A stretch of 35,800 bases of DNA, from NCBI GenBank assembly GCA_946481345.1, contig CAMLMY010000022.1:1-35800 (forward strand), read 5' to 3'. This stretch comes from an uncultured Gilliamella sp. (GTDB lineage: Bacteria; Pseudomonadota; Gammaproteobacteria; Enterobacterales; Orbaceae). Positions 35,023-35,800 of the stretch are shown here, piece after piece; the stretch's first letter is position 1; each line of letters opens with the position of its first letter. The translations under genes were made by a program, and so were the position numbers. The notes below the pieces were generated by a model, which had not been told where the DNA came from, searched no databases, and saw only the letters and a list, made by a program, of their open reading frames with translations.

Positions 35023-35800
35023 ATGAAAGAAATAAAACTCACTCCTTATCAATCAATATTTTATTATGAATGGCTAGCCAACCCGTCAAGAAGCGATTAC
35101 AACATTGTCTCTGATAATATAATCTCTGGAGAGCTTAATAAAGAAAAACTTTTTGACAGTTTCAAGAATATTATTAATGAGCATTTTGTTTTTCGCAGTT
35201 TCATTGTAAATCAGGATGATGGTATTTTTTGGAAAAAAAGAGAATCAATTACCGAAGAGAATTTAAAAACGCTCTTAGTCTATCATGATCAACCCTTAAG
35301 TAACGAAGATATCAGTAAAATAGTTTCGGAGCCCTTTGATTTAGAGAAAGATATTCCTGCACGATTCCATATTATCAAAGTCGGTCATCAACAATATCGA
35401 AGTATATTAGTCTTTCATCATATTTTAGTTGATGGAGTAAGTACTCAGGAGTTTTGGGATAAACTAAGTCAATACTATAACGATATACCGTATGAGCTAC
35501 CGTCTTATGAAGTACAAGCTCAAATGCATCAAGAACTTAATGATTCGTATCATGAAATTTTAACGACTCAAAAACAACAGATGGAAGATTTCTGGAAAGA
35601 AGAGTTACAAGATGTTAAAAATATCGATTTTACTTTCTTAAAGTTATCAACCGAAAAACCAACGCAATCAAATCAATTTAAGCCTTATATTAGTGAATTT
35701 ACTTTTAGCTATGACGAAAATATTTATAATCAAGTTAAAGCAATCCGACGTAAACATAAGATAACACCTTATTTATTCGGCCAATTGGTAATGGCTTTGT
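35023..35800 (+). CDS. nonribosomal peptide synthetase, N-terminal condensation domain (runs off the window)
   Basis: Open from the ATG (CAGG about eight bases upstream) to the window end, 259 codons. MKEIKLTPYQSIFYYEWLAN matches the start of condensation domains (LTP-Q...), the core is FHHILVDGVSTQEFW with the HHxxxDG active-site motif at residues 139-145 (second His and Asp intact), and the following helix-strand pattern (FWKEEL, KITPYLFGQLV) is typical. A starting condensation domain suggests either a lipo-initiation module or an enzyme receiving a chain from another protein. Adenylation and carrier domains would lie beyond 35800. Confidence 0.85.
   Translation, partial: MKEIKLTPYQSIFYYEWLANPSRSDYNIVSDNIISGELNKEKLFDSFKNIINEHFVFRSFIVNQDDGIFWKKRESITEENLKTLLVYHDQPLSNEDISKIVSEPFDLEKDIPARFHIIKVGHQQYRSILVFHHILVDGVSTQEFWDKLSQYYNDIPYELPSYEVQAQMHQELNDSYHEILTTQKQQMEDFWKEELQDVKNIDFTFLKLSTEKPTQSNQFKPYISEFTFSYDENIYNQVKAIRRKHKITPYLFGQLVMAL

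Overview
The window reads as a chromosomal segment of a low-GC gammaproteobacterium. The housekeeping genes (recQ, dnaX-ybaB, ruvAB, cysK, priC, yfbV/ackA-pta, guaA) are close to their Escherichia coli counterparts, and yfbV diverges from ackA-pta as in enterics. Base composition is strongly AT-rich, and an E. coli-like type I-E CRISPR repeat is present. Together with scattered accessory islets (SUKH-type immunity genes, an HlyC-like acyltransferase, an NRPS start), this best fits an Orbaceae/Gilliamella-like insect-gut symbiont. The taxon is inference; no rRNA is present.

Layout. 1-2.5 kb: an IS3-type end, decayed DNA and a large SGNH/GDSL hydrolase. 2.9-7.1 kb: a 3.9-kb islet between two ~215-bp direct repeats, each ending in a degenerate CRISPR repeat. 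It holds a sce7726-type putative PD-(D/E)XK protein, a convergent beta-family (sce7725-like) protein, a phage-type S24 repressor with two palindromic operators, a decapitated Cro-like gene, and a small zinc-ribbon/SHOCT membrane protein. 7.36-7.88 kb: an intact CRISPR array (9 repeats, 8 spacers) with an E. coli-like leader and no cas genes in the window, followed by a decayed gene and tRNA-Val(GAC). 9.3-13.8 kb: recQ, a polytopic transporter and an M20 amidohydrolase. 14-15 kb: a lone hexapeptide acyltransferase flanked by two direct copies of the same ~40-bp motif found in the 215-bp repeats.

15.4-20.8 kb: dnaX (with a nine-A slippery run), ybaB, ruvA, ruvB, and convergent cysK. 21-22.4 kb: an immunity-gene islet (SUKH protein, a broken second gene, a tandem remnant). 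22.5-27.1 kb: priC-yfbV divergent from ackA-pta. 27.5-28.8 kb: an HlyC-family protein lacking both catalytic residues, then decayed DNA. 28.8-30.4 kb: guaA. 30.9-32.4 kb: a two-gene operon of a small putative RNase H-fold protein overlapping a cytosolic Hanks-type kinase, the best candidate in the window for an undescribed system. 33-35.8 kb: a MerR regulator, an LMW-PTPase with a signal peptide, and the first ~259 codons of an NRPS condensation domain.

The core genes serve replication and recombination (RecQ, DnaX, YbaB, RuvAB, PriC) and central metabolism (AckA-Pta, CysK, GuaA). The islets between them carry defence, immunity and toxin-related cargo in several stages of decay.
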